A stretch of 64,000 nucleotides of DNA from Heyndrickxia ginsengihumi (GCF_011008565.1 NZ_JAAIWK010000010.1:1-64000); one strand, 5' to 3'. Positions 46,438-57,010 are shown, counted from the stretch's first letter. The notes: generated by a model not told the origin, from the letters alone. Numbers and translations: made by a program.

Positions 46438-46474
46438 CAAAAAAATCGGCAAGAACAGCTTTTCTTGCCGAAAA
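46438..46474 (-). terminator. Terminator of the LevR-type activator gene
   Basis: CGGCAAGAA and TTCTTGCCG pair on the minus strand and are followed by ATTTTTTTG. Confidence 0.85.
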
Positions 46475-46490
46475 TTGATATTGCTGTTTT

Positions 46491-49337
46491 TTACGATGTA
46501 TAAGTTGATTGTTTTTCAATTGCATTTTCAACCATATCAACTAAATAGTACAGTTCATCATCTGCCAATGTTATTCTAAAGCTTTTTTGAAATATTGCGG
46601 CTGCTTCTTTATACGCTTCTTTTTTAATGATTTTTTCTTCACACACATCTGTGTCATAAACTAGACTATCATGTAATACAGCTCGTTCTAGAGCACAGCC
46701 GATATGAACATTTAAATTTATTTTGGTTGTATTATTAAATGTTTTCCCTTCAATCTTTTCCAAATGTTCGACAAAATTCATAATCGATCGAATGATTTTC
46801 TTTGGATTTAAATAAGTAAGGAATTCATTTAAACTTTCTTCACTCATTTCTTTAACCATGACAGGTGATCTTGGATTACTTGGCAACAATTGTTGATTTT
46901 GTATCAAAGTAACAATTCTTTCTTCTCCATCTGCCATAAATAATGATTCTAGCGGTATGAATGGTACTTGTATTTTTGGATTGGCAATCCCGACAGCTAG
47001 TAAAATCTCATACTCCTCTATAAGCATCTCTTTTCGATCATCTATTTCATTAATTGGTAACGGAATCACATTTACATCTGTCCTACTAATATTTTGCAGA
47101 ATTTGCTCAATCATTTGTTTTAACTTTTCTGCAGTTCCTTCTCCCGTTGAACAAATGGTTAAAATCGCAGGTGGCTTACTTGATGCATCATTCACCGTCT
47201 TAACAGCTGTATAATGCCCATATCCTCTAAAGTCTTTTAAAGATTCGTATATATCCTCTAAATCCATTTCCATGATTGTTGCCTTGCGTATCGCTTCAAT
47301 GACAAGTGCAGTTGTCACCATGTCAATTGTTTTTGTTGGAATACCCGTTTCCTCAGTGATCACATCCCCAAATCCTGTCAGCGATCCCATATCAACAAGT
47401 AATAATACACCTTTCCCCATATCAATTTCTTTCACACGTTTTTTCATTTCATCTAAAATATACTTCGGACTAAGGTCAAGCGGCATATCAATGCTATCTA
47501 CATTTCCTTCTCCAAGTAAGCTTTTTACAACACTAACCATACTGCTAGCAGTACTACTTCCATGGGCTGCCACAAGTACCGCAACATGCTCCGCTTGTGG
47601 TTCTTCTAATAATGATGTCAGTAATATTGTTAAATACATCGCTTCTTTAATAGGCACATGTGTATTAAAACGTTCTTCGATCATTTTACAAATATCCATT
47701 GCAACTTGATACTCTTTAGGACGATCATATATAACATTTTCAATATTCGTATAGCTCGCTTTTTGCTTACTTTTTACCCTTTTTAAAAATGAAGTTAGAT
47801 GTAAGCTAAATGCCAATAAAAAGCGTTCTGATACTTTTTGCCGTAAATTTTTTTCGACAATATCTTGAACCTCTTCAGTGAAAAATAAAATATCTTCACT
47901 AACAATCTTTAAAATTTTCTCTCGGGTTAAAGCGTTACTTGAAAATTTGCTGTAAAACTTATTTAAGTGAATATCGATATCAAGTTTTAGAAAACGGTTA
48001 ATATCCTCATCAGAAACATCCTGATCCATCATAAACGAAACTTTATCCCCAATAATATTATATAAGTTGAAATCTGGTTCATATGGATCTTCCTCAAACA
48101 GCGCTTTATTTTCTCCTTCCGGATAAATGGTTAAATCTGAACCAAGCAGTTTCGACAATTCTTGCATTTCCTGGCTTTTCCTACTCAAATAGAAAAATCC
48201 ATTTTTAATCTCAGAAGGGAGATTCTTAAAATCAATTGTAATCAAATCCTCATTTAAGCAATGAAGGAAACCATTTGCACAAACAAGCTGAATATTAGAT
48301 TTTAATTGTCCTATATTTCCATATGAAGTATTTCCGATTAATGCCTTCATTGCCTCTGCATCAATTTTAATTGGCTTTTGGACACGATTTGCTTCGGTCG
48401 CCAATAAAAACTTCATAATTTCAATTTTATCTTTAGAAGGACGCTCTTCAAATGATGGCATACGAATTAAAATCGGTATACGACGGATAAACGTTTTCAA
48501 TAATGACGATTCTGGATCTTCTGTAGTTGCCCCAATAATCAGGACGTTCGCCGTATGTTTTCTCTCTGTCTCCCCAAGTCTGCTATACGTACCTGTATCC
48601 ATAAAATAAAAAATCATTTCTTGGCCTTCTGGAGGCAAGCGATGAATTTCATCAAGAAATAAAATACCGCCATCCGCTTTTTCAACCAGTCCTTTCTTAT
48701 CGCTATCAGCCCCAGTAAATGCACCTTTTGTATGACCAAAAACATGGGATAGCAACAGCTGTGGATTATTTGAGTAGTCCGCACAGTTAAAGACAATAAA
48801 CGGTGCAGATTTCATAAATGGTGCAGCTTGTTTTGCATAGTTGAACATCATATTGGCAAACAATGATTTACCTACCCCTGTTTGTCCAACAATCAATGTA
48901 TGTAGACCGTGCGGGGGATATAAAATTGCTGCTTTTGCTTGTTCAACTTGAATACGCAGACTTGTTTTAGATCCGATTAAGTCATCGAACGGGCTTGGTT
49001 CCTCCTCAATATTTCCCTCTCGCGGAACCGTTTTCTTTTTTCCGTAGCTTAATACTTCATCAATACTTTCATACTCTTGCTTGTCCTCTGGTAATTCGCA
49101 TTGAAGCAATTCTTCGATTCGATTTCTCACGAGAAAATGGACTGGACGACCTTTAATCTTAATAATTTTATGCTGACGCAGTAATTTCGTTAATTCTGCA
49201 CTTACATTATTCCTTAATATTCCTAAATCTTCTGCAATTTCCGAGGCAGTAATTCCTTCCATCTGGATAAAGTCATCAATCGTTTTGTTTTCTGTTTTTT
49301 CCACTAAATATGCATATATTTTATCGATACGCTTCAT
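46491..49337 (-). CDS. levR: LevR-type sigma-54 activator with PRD domains
   Basis: This activator stimulates sigma-54 RNA polymerase in response to PTS phosphorylation. The 948-residue protein has an N-terminal winged helix (about 1-70), an AAA+ domain with GQTGVGKS (151-158), GAFTGA (205-210) and GGILFLDE (223-230), a first PRD (about 450-560), a IIA-Man-like domain with VAAHGSSTASSM (His target), a IIB-like segment and a C-terminal PRD with IGCALERAVLHDS. It lies just upstream of a consensus sigma-54 promoter and the PTS remnant. Since IIA is broken, its normal phosphorylation input from this locus is incomplete. Confidence 0.93.
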   Translation of the reverse strand: MKRIDKIYAYLVEKTENKTIDDFIQMEGITASEIAEDLGILRNNVSAELTKLLRQHKIIKIKGRPVHFLVRNRIEELLQCELPEDKQEYESIDEVLSYGKKKTVPREGNIEEEPSPFDDLIGSKTSLRIQVEQAKAAILYPPHGLHTLIVGQTGVGKSLFANMMFNYAKQAAPFMKSAPFIVFNCADYSNNPQLLLSHVFGHTKGAFTGADSDKKGLVEKADGGILFLDEIHRLPPEGQEMIFYFMDTGTYSRLGETERKHTANVLIIGATTEDPESSLLKTFIRRIPILIRMPSFEERPSKDKIEIMKFLLATEANRVQKPIKIDAEAMKALIGNTSYGNIGQLKSNIQLVCANGFLHCLNEDLITIDFKNLPSEIKNGFFYLSRKSQEMQELSKLLGSDLTIYPEGENKALFEEDPYEPDFNLYNIIGDKVSFMMDQDVSDEDINRFLKLDIDIHLNKFYSKFSSNALTREKILKIVSEDILFFTEEVQDIVEKNLRQKVSERFLLAFSLHLTSFLKRVKSKQKASYTNIENVIYDRPKEYQVAMDICKMIEERFNTHVPIKEAMYLTILLTSLLEEPQAEHVAVLVAAHGSSTASSMVSVVKSLLGEGNVDSIDMPLDLSPKYILDEMKKRVKEIDMGKGVLLLVDMGSLTGFGDVITEETGIPTKTIDMVTTALVIEAIRKATIMEMDLEDIYESLKDFRGYGHYTAVKTVNDASSKPPAILTICSTGEGTAEKLKQMIEQILQNISRTDVNVIPLPINEIDDRKEMLIEEYEILLAVGIANPKIQVPFIPLESLFMADGEERIVTLIQNQQLLPSNPRSPVMVKEMSEESLNEFLTYLNPKKIIRSIMNFVEHLEKIEGKTFNNTTKINLNVHIGCALERAVLHDSLVYDTDVCEEKIIKKEAYKEAAAIFQKSFRITLADDELYYLVDMVENAIEKQSTYTS

Positions 49338-49437
49338 GGAACCCCCCCATTTTTATCGATTATCTGTATCTTTATAGTATCACGAAAGTATTAAATGTTA
49401 CATCATTTTTATGTATTAATATGTGAGAAAGGCATAA

Positions 49438-49509
49438 TAAAATCTGACACAAGAGTAATTTATTGGCAGCTCCCATGAAACTGTCTTTTATTACTCTCGT
49501 GTCAGATTG
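49438..49509 (-). terminator. Long hairpin terminator after the GTPase gene
   Basis: AATCTGACACGAGAGTAAT and ATTACTCTTGTGTCAGATT pair over 19 bp (one mismatch) around a loop of about 32 bases, with a short T-rich tail. Confidence 0.7.
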
Positions 49510-49513
49510 TTAA

Positions 49514-52231
49514 TTATGCATATTCACGAATGTCGGATGCCATCATCATCCATTCGTACTGGCGCAGTTTTAGCTTAAACAGTTTTAATGGATCTTGATA
49601 CAGTTCAGGATTTTCCTTCATTTGTTCAAGATTTTCTCTGTTTTCTGAAATGATATTTTCTGTATCAGTTACTGCTTTGTTTAATACAGTTTCAGGATTT
49701 TTAAAGAAGAGATTAATATCTCTTTCTAAACTTTGTTCAAATAGTTCAAATGGAAGCAGCAGCTTATTTGTAATCAATTCGGCTACCTCGCGATAATCTT
49801 CTGTTTCAACAAATTTCTTGTATCTGTTACTTAACATCGCTTTATTTTGTGAAAAAGCTCCTAACAATTTATTCGTACTTTTCATAATTACTTGCGATGG
49901 TGTATGGCGAAGTAAAATATTAACAGATTCTAGTTGGACACTATTCGTAAACCGATCTGAATCCCGGCGCCAATCGTCGATAACTTGGAAATCGCAGGAA
50001 AGATTTAATATTTCTTCCCCATATATCTGATTAAAGCTTCCAGCCAATTCATTTAAATAAATTTGCGATTGGTGGAACTCACCTTCAGCTTCTTCAATCC
50101 ATTGAGACATTTTTTCGTAAAAATCAGGCAGTATTGTCGATTGTATATAATGACGCACGCGTTTGTTCATTTCTTCATTCAACTCTAGATGAATCTTGCG
50201 AAAATCACTATTTTCAGTAATAAAGTCGGAGCTCTGTTGTAATTGAAATGGAATATTTTTCAGCATTTTTTGTCTTACTTTTTCAATAATGGTTTGGTAC
50301 GCATTTTTGATTAAATAAATCTGTTCATTCTTCACATCTCCAAGCTGATTAATGGCTCCATTTAATTTTGCGAGTAAATCCTCATTTTGATGGATAGCAT
50401 CAACTAGATCATTTTCAATTTTAAGCCTTTGCTGCAACAGATATGTGATACTTTCTCTAACATAATAAACAAGCCTTTCAGCACGTAATGATGTAAATTC
50501 ATCATTAGGCTGGTCAGTCAACTTAGAAAACTCATCGAATTTTTCTTTACTTGAATAATTGGCGGAGAATAGAGACAGCTTCGCATTTGGAAAATAGACT
50601 CTCATCTTATTTTCCGTCTCTTCTATTAAGCTAGCAGCCTTTTGCTGACTATAAATCGTATCCATTTTACTTAACACAAAATGAAACGGTGTATTTGGTA
50701 CTTGTTCTTTCAATTGTAAAAGCGCACTTATTTCATTTTCTGAAAAAGGTTCATTCACGTCTAACATAAACAATAATGTATCCGCTAAATAGAGAGCATC
50801 AAAAACCGCACTTCTTTTTGGTCCATTTAATGCTGGAGTATCAATAAGAGCAATGGAATGTTCCTTTAGAAAAGGACTTGGGCTCTTCCATTCAATAATC
50901 GCTTCCTCTGTTACCACCTTATCCTCAGATGGTGCAAAAGTATTGATTTTATGATTTGAAATGACTTTAAGCTCTGATTTTTCATCATCCTTGGCAACGA
51001 CGATATGATTGGAAAGTCTGTTTGGAAGAACATCAGACAAAAATGATTGGACAAACGTCGTTTTCCCTCTTCCATCAAATCCAGTTACTAATATATGTTG
51101 TGTATCAAAATCAATGAGTTCACGAACGAACCATTGCAACTTAGAGCTAACCTCTAATTGATGAGATTTTGCCCATTTCATAATGGAATCAAATAATGCT
51201 AGCAAATACTCTAATTGATCCATTGTTTTATCAGCTTTGGCTAGTAAACTCTCAGCAGCATGAATCGTCTCAGTTCGAATGGATGCTGGGAAAAGATCAT
51301 TCCATGAAAGAATGCTTGATGCTGCAAATAACATATGATCATCATGTGCAATCTTTAGCCAATTTGTTAACAATAATGGGACTAGTGATGTTAAGTCTTT
51401 AATGAAGTAGTTTCCGTTAATGAAAGAAAAATAGGTTTCTTGATAGACTTCAGAAAGATTTCTCCATTTTTCAAAAGATTGTACTTCAATATTTATAAAT
51501 AACTCATTAAATTCACGAACCCATTGCAAATAGTTAGCCTCTGTTTGATAGCTTTTCCATAATGCTACAATTAATTTTTCAAAATACAATTGATCTACTT
51601 TATACAAAGTAGCCAATGCTTCATTAAAATATGATGGAGAAATAAATGTTGTAATATTCTTTTCAACATAATCTTTCAAGATTTCGAACCAATATAATGA
51701 CTCTGTACGGATTGCCTCATTGACAGCAAGCTCAATAGCATTCATCCAATCTTGATGCTCTTCAAAATAAGCCCGGGCAATTTTTGTTACATTAGGATAG
51801 TCCGGGTTCATCTGTACCGTTTTCTTTATCATATCAACAGTTGCTTCATGATTATTTTCTTCAATGTATAAAGAAATTAATTGTAAAGAGACTTCCGTAT
51901 TTAAGACAGTAGAGTCCGTCGCAATTGCTTTATAAATTTCCTCGGCCATAGAGTGGAATCCCAATTCTAAATAAGCATCACCAATATTTTTTTGCGCCCA
52001 AGGTTCCATTTCATTATGGACATTTTCCCACTTCATTATGGCAGCTTCAAAGTCTTTGTAATGATAATAGACTTCACCTTGTGCGAAACGAATGGACGTC
52101 AGTTCGGGCACATCTTGCTTACTTTCTTCTGCGAACATTTCTCCAAGCACTTCAATAGGGTGACGTGTTTCATTCTCGCTTATAATTGATTCATAAAATT
52201 CCTTTTTTACTAATCGTTCCTCTTGTCTCAT
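49514..52231 (-). CDS. Large TPR plus dynamin-like GTPase
   Basis: This 905-residue protein is not one I can name. Residues about 1-370 are helical with TPR-like repeats (for example GEVYYHYKDFEAAIMKWENV and NIGDAYLELGFHSMAEEIYK). A GTPase domain follows: G1 GFDGRGKTT (384-392), G3 DTPALNG (464-470) and G4 SKMD (521-524, the usual NKxD). The remaining 340 residues are predicted mostly helical, as in bacterial dynamin-like proteins, with no obvious membrane span. This is unlike B. subtilis DynA, which is longer and has two GTPase units. GGAGG precedes the ATG, and it is transcribed alone. A membrane-remodelling or stress role is only an inference from the fold. Confidence 0.75.
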   Translation of the reverse strand: MRQEERLVKKEFYESIISENETRHPIEVLGEMFAEESKQDVPELTSIRFAQGEVYYHYKDFEAAIMKWENVHNEMEPWAQKNIGDAYLELGFHSMAEEIYKAIATDSTVLNTEVSLQLISLYIEENNHEATVDMIKKTVQMNPDYPNVTKIARAYFEEHQDWMNAIELAVNEAIRTESLYWFEILKDYVEKNITTFISPSYFNEALATLYKVDQLYFEKLIVALWKSYQTEANYLQWVREFNELFINIEVQSFEKWRNLSEVYQETYFSFINGNYFIKDLTSLVPLLLTNWLKIAHDDHMLFAASSILSWNDLFPASIRTETIHAAESLLAKADKTMDQLEYLLALFDSIMKWAKSHQLEVSSKLQWFVRELIDFDTQHILVTGFDGRGKTTFVQSFLSDVLPNRLSNHIVVAKDDEKSELKVISNHKINTFAPSEDKVVTEEAIIEWKSPSPFLKEHSIALIDTPALNGPKRSAVFDALYLADTLLFMLDVNEPFSENEISALLQLKEQVPNTPFHFVLSKMDTIYSQQKAASLIEETENKMRVYFPNAKLSLFSANYSSKEKFDEFSKLTDQPNDEFTSLRAERLVYYVRESITYLLQQRLKIENDLVDAIHQNEDLLAKLNGAINQLGDVKNEQIYLIKNAYQTIIEKVRQKMLKNIPFQLQQSSDFITENSDFRKIHLELNEEMNKRVRHYIQSTILPDFYEKMSQWIEEAEGEFHQSQIYLNELAGSFNQIYGEEILNLSCDFQVIDDWRRDSDRFTNSVQLESVNILLRHTPSQVIMKSTNKLLGAFSQNKAMLSNRYKKFVETEDYREVAELITNKLLLPFELFEQSLERDINLFFKNPETVLNKAVTDTENIISENRENLEQMKENPELYQDPLKLFKLKLRQYEWMMMASDIREYA

Positions 52232-52634
52232 TTTTTTCCTCCATCCATAAAATTCCCTGACAAAATCATTTTACGGTTATATACATATTATATGATTCGT
52301 TATGAGGAGTATATTTTTTAATATCTAATATTGTAACAAAAAATGTTTACAAACATTTTTCAATTGTACATATGTATGACATTTTTTATATTATAGACTC
52401 TGTTAAACAAGCAATGTTGTTAGAGAATTGCTTTTCACCTATTCATGTGAAACCCTTGTTCCACATGCCTTTAGCTGCTATAGACTTGTATGTTAATTGT
52501 AACCTATCTAACTTTTTAAGAAATGGTCAGATTGATGGATTTAACTATCATTTTTATGCTGATTTTCCTATAAATATTTATATTTTTTCTATGATATAAT
52601 ATTCATATTACAATTTTGGAAGGAGTGTATATAA
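52232..52634. other. Divergent intergenic region
   Basis: No gene is supported. An extended -10 element TGATATAAT lies at 52592-52600, about 35 bases before the lactonase gene start, and is a possible promoter; a -35 box is not evident. Confidence 0.4.
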
Positions 52635-53690
52635 ATGAGTCATTCTAAATTGACCGGTTTTGTCGGTACGTATACAAAAGCTGAAAGTAAAGGAATTTAT
52701 AGCTTTACATTGGATACAGAGAAAAAAAGACTTTGTGACGTCAAGCTTGCAGCAACATTGGACAATCCAACATATGTTACGGTGAGCAGTGATCAACAAA
52801 ACCTTTACGCTGTTGTAAAAGAAGGTGATAAAGGCGGTGTAGCAGCTTTTTCACTTGATGCTGGAACAGGTTCACTACATGAACTAAACAGACAAGTCAC
52901 TCCTGGAGCTTCCCCATGCCATGTAAGTGTTGACCAAAACAAGCAAATTGTTGTAACCGCTAACTACCATAAAGGTACAGTTGAGTCTTATCTTACAAAA
53001 AAAGACGGAAGTGTACAACCGGCAGTAGCTATTATTGAGCATACCGGATCTGGACTAATTAAAGAAAGACAGGAAAAGCCACATGTTCATTTTGCAGGCT
53101 TTACTCCTGACGAAAAATATATTTGTGCTGTTGATTTAGGGACAGATACTTTAACAACATATGAACTGAAAGATGATCAATTGAATAGAGTAAACGAGCT
53201 AAAAGTAAGACCTGGCAGCGGTCCTAGACATCTTGCTTTCCATCCAAATCGCAATTTTGCTTATTTAATGACAGAACTAAGTAATGAAGTCATTGCTTTA
53301 CAATTTGATGAATCAACAGGTTCGTTTAAAGATCTACAATACATATTAACAATTCCTGAAAGCTTTAATGATAATAATCAAGGAAGTGCTATTCATCTTT
53401 CATCAGATGGCCGTTTTCTATACGCAGCGAACCGTGGTCATGACAGCATTGCGTTATTTAGTATTAATCAAGATTCAGGCGAACTCACTTTTGTCGAACA
53501 TACATCAACAGAAGGTGCGTGGCCACGAGATTTTGTTTTAGATCCAACCGAAAATTTTCTTGTCGCTTCAAATCAAAATTCCAATAATCTTGTTTTATAT
53601 GCTCGTGATGCAAAAAGTGGAAAGCTAACGCTATTACAATCAAATATAGCTGTTCCAGAACCAGTTTGTGTAAAATTTATTGGTATTTAA
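52635..53690 (+). CDS. pgl: Lactonase-family beta-propeller (6-phosphogluconolactonase type)
   Basis: This 351-residue seven-bladed propeller belongs to the YkgB/Pgl lactonase family, which hydrolyses 6-phosphogluconolactone in the pentose phosphate pathway. Visible blade signatures include GFVGTYTKAESKGIYSFTLD at the start, SPCHVSVDQNKQIVVTANYHKGTV, GSGPRHLAFHPNRNFAYLMTEL and FVLDPTENFLVASNQNSNNLVLY. AAGGAGTG precedes the ATG. Some family members act on other lactones, so the substrate is likely but not certain. Confidence 0.87.
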   Translation: MSHSKLTGFVGTYTKAESKGIYSFTLDTEKKRLCDVKLAATLDNPTYVTVSSDQQNLYAVVKEGDKGGVAAFSLDAGTGSLHELNRQVTPGASPCHVSVDQNKQIVVTANYHKGTVESYLTKKDGSVQPAVAIIEHTGSGLIKERQEKPHVHFAGFTPDEKYICAVDLGTDTLTTYELKDDQLNRVNELKVRPGSGPRHLAFHPNRNFAYLMTELSNEVIALQFDESTGSFKDLQYILTIPESFNDNNQGSAIHLSSDGRFLYAANRGHDSIALFSINQDSGELTFVEHTSTEGAWPRDFVLDPTENFLVASNQNSNNLVLYARDAKSGKLTLLQSNIAVPEPVCVKFIGI

Positions 53691-53832
53691 CCGCCTAATT
53701 CTCATGACATTATAATGTTTCTTTCATACAAATTTAGTTTTCTTTTTTTATGCTATATATAGCGGCAAGGAATTGCAGCAAACCATAAATAGACTAGATT
53801 CCCCCAAAGTCTAGTCAAACCTCCTTTTTATC

Positions 53833-53858
53833 ATACCGGCCTTGTGCCGGCTTTTTTT
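53833..53858 (+). terminator. Terminator of pgl
   Basis: CCGGC and GCCGG flank CTTGT, then seven T residues follow. Confidence 0.8.
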
Positions 53859-53889
53859 ATGCAAAGACTGTTTTTAGAAAACTTTAATG

Positions 53890-54065
53890 CTTTTTCGTTA
53901 AAAGGGGAAGTTGTTTTCCACTCCAGATTGCTCGCTTTCCGCGGGCGGCTGGTGAGCCTTCTCGGCCGGGGTCACTTCAATTCCGATAATCCCGCAGGAG
54001 TCTCGCACCTTCCGCTCCAATCAAATTCTATACGAAAGTTAAGCGAACTACTTCTATTTAGCATA
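53890..54065. repeat. Intergenic repeat, copy 6
   Basis: It carries TGCTCGCTTTCCGCGGGCGG, CTGGTGAGCCTTCTCGGCC, CCCGCAGGAGTCTCGCACC and TTCCGCTCCAATCAAA, the most complete core of the short type. It lies between pgl and mmsA. Confidence 0.65.
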
Positions 54066-54133
54066 TTCTTACACTAAAGAAAAAGGCATTGAGAAACCAA
54101 TGCCTTTACTGAAAAAAATGATGAAGCAACATT

Positions 54134-55591
54134 TTACCATCTAGCTGTGACCATTTTCCGTTTTGTATAGAATTCTACCCCATCTGTTCCGTTTGCGTGT
54201 AAATCTCCATAAAAGGAATTTTTCCAACCTGAAAATGGAAAAAATGCCATTGGCGCTGGAACGCCGATATTTACACCTAACATGCCTGCTTCGATGTTTT
54301 CTCTGAAATAACGAACATCGCTTCCATCTTTTGTAAATAGACAAGCTCCGTTTCCAAAATCAGATTGATTTGTCAAAGAAATTGCCTCTTCTAAACTTTT
54401 CACTCTTATAATAGATAAAACGGGTGCAAAAATTTCGTCTTTCCAAATTTTCATAGAAGGTGTGACTTTATCAAAAATTGTAGGGCCGATAAAATAGCCA
54501 TTTTCATGATATACTTCATCTTCACGACCATCACGGATTAAAATGGCCCCTTCTTGTTCACCGCTCTCAATATACTTCGCTGTTCTTTCTTTATGTTCTT
54601 GGCGAATAACGGGTCCTAGAAATACATCTTCTTCAAGACCATTTCCGATTTTAATGTGATCAGCCGCATCAACTAATTTTTTTATGAGTGGTTCTGCCAC
54701 ATCATCGACCGCCACAACGACAGAACATGCCATACATCTTTCCCCTGCTGAGCCATAAGCAGCTCCGATAATTTCTTTTACAGTAGCATCTAAGTCTGCA
54801 CTTGGCATAACGATTGTATGGTTTTTAGCACCTGCTAATGCTTGCACGCGTTTACCGTTAGCCGTTGCTGTTTTATAAACATATTCAGCAACAGGCTGAG
54901 ATCCGACAAATGAGATTGCTGGTACATCTCTATGTTCAAGAAGGCTGTTCACAACATCATGGGCACCATGAACAATATTAAATACACCATCAGGCAATCC
55001 TGCTTCTTTAAAAAGTTCTGCTAGCCTATTTGCTAATAAAGGAGTTCGTTCAGACGGCTTTAATACAAATGTATTTCCACACGCAATTGCCAGAGGAAAC
55101 ATCCAGCAAGGAACCATCATTGGGAAATTGAATGGTGTGATTCCTCCAACTACCCCAACTGGATAGCGATACATACCTGATTCCATATTTGTCGCAATAT
55201 CTGGAAGTTGCTTTCCCATCATCAAGGAAGGTGCACCTGCAGCAAATTCAACACATTCTATCCCACGTTGAACCTCTCCATAGGCTTCTTTAAAACTTTT
55301 TCCGTTCTCTAACGTCACTAATTTAGCTAGTTCACTCCAATTATTTACTAATAATTGCTGATATTTGAATAAAATTCGTGCCCGTTTTGGGACAGGGGTT
55401 TTACTCCATATTTTAAAGGCTTCTTTGGCAGCTTGAACAGCAGCATCTACATCTTCCCTTGAAGAAATAGGAACCTGTGCTAGCTCCTCACCTGTTGCCG
55501 GATTTGGAACACCTTGATATTTTTCCGTTTTTGCTTCTACCCACACACCATTAATATAATTTTTTAAAGTAGTTGTTATTGTTGTTGCCAT
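54134..55591 (-). CDS. mmsA: CoA-acylating methylmalonate-semialdehyde dehydrogenase type
   Basis: This 485-residue aldehyde dehydrogenase oxidises methylmalonate or malonate semialdehyde to an acyl-CoA (IolA/MmsA). It shows [41 protein letters not shown], and the catalytic cysteine in [15 protein letters not shown], plus [19 protein letters not shown] 55591 follows GGAGAGGAG. No iol genes are near; it lies 60 bases after an alcohol dehydrogenase gene and is probably in the same sigma-54 transcript, suggesting that an alcohol is oxidised to an aldehyde and then to an acyl-CoA. Confidence 0.88.
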   Translation of the reverse strand: MATTITTTLKNYINGVWVEAKTEKYQGVPNPATGEELAQVPISSREDVDAAVQAAKEAFKIWSKTPVPKRARILFKYQQLLVNNWSELAKLVTLENGKSFKEAYGEVQRGIECVEFAAGAPSLMMGKQLPDIATNMESGMYRYPVGVVGGITPFNFPMMVPCWMFPLAIACGNTFVLKPSERTPLLANRLAELFKEAGLPDGVFNIVHGAHDVVNSLLEHRDVPAISFVGSQPVAEYVYKTATANGKRVQALAGAKNHTIVMPSADLDATVKEIIGAAYGSAGERCMACSVVVAVDDVAEPLIKKLVDAADHIKIGNGLEEDVFLGPVIRQEHKERTAKYIESGEQEGAILIRDGREDEVYHENGYFIGPTIFDKVTPSMKIWKDEIFAPVLSIIRVKSLEEAISLTNQSDFGNGACLFTKDGSDVRYFRENIEAGMLGVNIGVPAPMAFFPFSGWKNSFYGDLHANGTDGVEFYTKRKMVTARW

Positions 55592-55673
55592 GTTAAATCT
55601 CCTCTCCAATTTTCATTGATAAAAACACCTATAAAAAACGGAATAGCAGTAAACATCGGCTCTAAATTGGCCG

Positions 55674-56867
55674 CTATACTTCTTGTCTAGAAGAAAATTG
55701 GTAATCATAGCAAATATAATAAAGTTCTTCTAGCTCTCTTTCAGTTGGAACCTTTGGATTATTTGCTGGGCTGCCGCTGTTGATGGCATCCTTTACCATT
55801 TTATTAACTGATAGATTGAAAGCTTTCTCATCGATACCCCAGTTTTTTAGATTAGGAATCTTTAATGTTTGGCAAAGCTTTTTAACGGATTCTACCGCAA
55901 TATGTGCAGCTTCAGTATTCGTAATATCCCGACTTTCCTGAATAAAGATTCTGCCTAAATCTGCCAGCCGCTCGATACATGCCACCTTACTAAACTCCAA
56001 AACTGCAGGCAGCAGCATCGCATTTGAATATCCATGGGGAACATGGAATAATGCACCAATCGGTCTAGACATTCCGTGAACTAAACAAACTGAAGCATTC
56101 GTAAATGCCATTCCTGCTTGCATAGACCCTAAAGACATTGCTTTACGTGCTTCTAAATCCGTTCCATTTCTATATGCGCTTTCTAGATGATTCACAATTA
56201 ATTTCATTGCAGATAATGCCATCGTATCCGTCATCGGATGGGCTCGTTTTGAAATATATGCTTCAATTGCATGACATAATGCATCTACTCCTGTTGCCGC
56301 CGTAACATGTTGTGGAGAAGAAATGGTTAACTCGGGGTCAACGATAGCAACTGCAGGCATGAATGCCGGCTGCTTAATCATCATTTTGACATCGTTGCCT
56401 GTATTTGTAATGACTGTCACATCTGTAACCTCTGAGCCAGTTCCCGCCGTTGTTGGAATCGCAATATGAGGAACCGGAGCATGTTTAGCTATTTTTCCCC
56501 CACCCATATATTCGCCAATATAACCTCCATTTACAGCTAAAACCGCAGTAGCCTTTCCAGTATCAATACAACTTCCGCCGCCAAGCGCGATGATAAGATC
56601 ACACTGTTCTTTTTTAAAACAATCTAAAGCTTCCTCTACATATTGATCTGTCGGTTCTGACGTTACCCCTAAATATATACTGCTCTTTACTCCGTTTTCC
56701 TGAAGAAATTGTTTGCACCGATCAATATTTCCAAGCTGTTCCATTATCTTGTCGCTAATAATTAATGCATGTTTTCCTCTTAAAGCAGCTTCGTTTCCCA
56801 CTTTTTCAAAAGAGTTATGTCCGTATAAAATCGTTTGTGGTGTTCTAAATATGGCACTAGTATCCAT
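55674..56867 (-). CDS. Iron-containing (class III) alcohol dehydrogenase
   Basis: This NAD(P)-dependent alcohol dehydrogenase of 397 residues shows LIIALGGGSCIDTGKATAV, PTTAGTGSEVTDVTVIT and the metal histidines in GVDALCHAIEAYIS, CLVHGMSRPIGALFHVPHGYSN. ATG 56867 follows AAAGGAGAAG. A sigma-54 promoter lies 34 bases upstream, and the gene is followed by mmsA. The substrate is unknown; short-chain alcohols or diols are plausible for the family. Confidence 0.88.
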   Translation of the reverse strand: MDTSAIFRTPQTILYGHNSFEKVGNEAALRGKHALIISDKIMEQLGNIDRCKQFLQENGVKSSIYLGVTSEPTDQYVEEALDCFKKEQCDLIIALGGGSCIDTGKATAVLAVNGGYIGEYMGGGKIAKHAPVPHIAIPTTAGTGSEVTDVTVITNTGNDVKMMIKQPAFMPAVAIVDPELTISSPQHVTAATGVDALCHAIEAYISKRAHPMTDTMALSAMKLIVNHLESAYRNGTDLEARKAMSLGSMQAGMAFTNASVCLVHGMSRPIGALFHVPHGYSNAMLLPAVLEFSKVACIERLADLGRIFIQESRDITNTEAAHIAVESVKKLCQTLKIPNLKNWGIDEKAFNLSVNKMVKDAINSGSPANNPKVPTERELEELYYICYDYQFSSRQEV

Positions 56868-56900
56868 TTGGCATCTTCTCCTTTCTTTACAATGTAAGAA

Positions 56901-56916
56901 TGCAAGATACGTGCCA
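56901..56916 (-). promoter_or_regulatory. Sigma-54 (-24/-12) promoter of adh-mmsA
   Basis: The minus strand reads TGGCACGTATCTTGCA, a perfect consensus match. It lies between the adjacent sigma-54 activator gene and the alcohol dehydrogenase gene. Confidence 0.9.
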
Positions 56917-56953
56917 CGTGGAAACATCCATTTTATCGCCACAACTTATTTAT

Positions 56954-57010
56954 TTGTGTTGTACCGCCGCTACATTTTGTAGAAATTATGTAGTGACATC
57001 ACAACACAAT
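56954..57010 (-). promoter_or_regulatory. Candidate upstream activating site
   Basis: TTGTGTTGT (from 56954) and ACAACACAA (to 57009) are perfect inverted arms 38 bases apart, and CTACATTTTGTAG lies between them as a further palindrome. They lie 40-95 bases upstream of the -24 box, at the end of the activator gene. Confidence 0.45.

Noticed and set aside
52372-52599. 75-codon frame ahead of pgl
   Set aside because: No ribosome binding site, and it covers the likely promoter; peptide is low-complexity and unlike any family.
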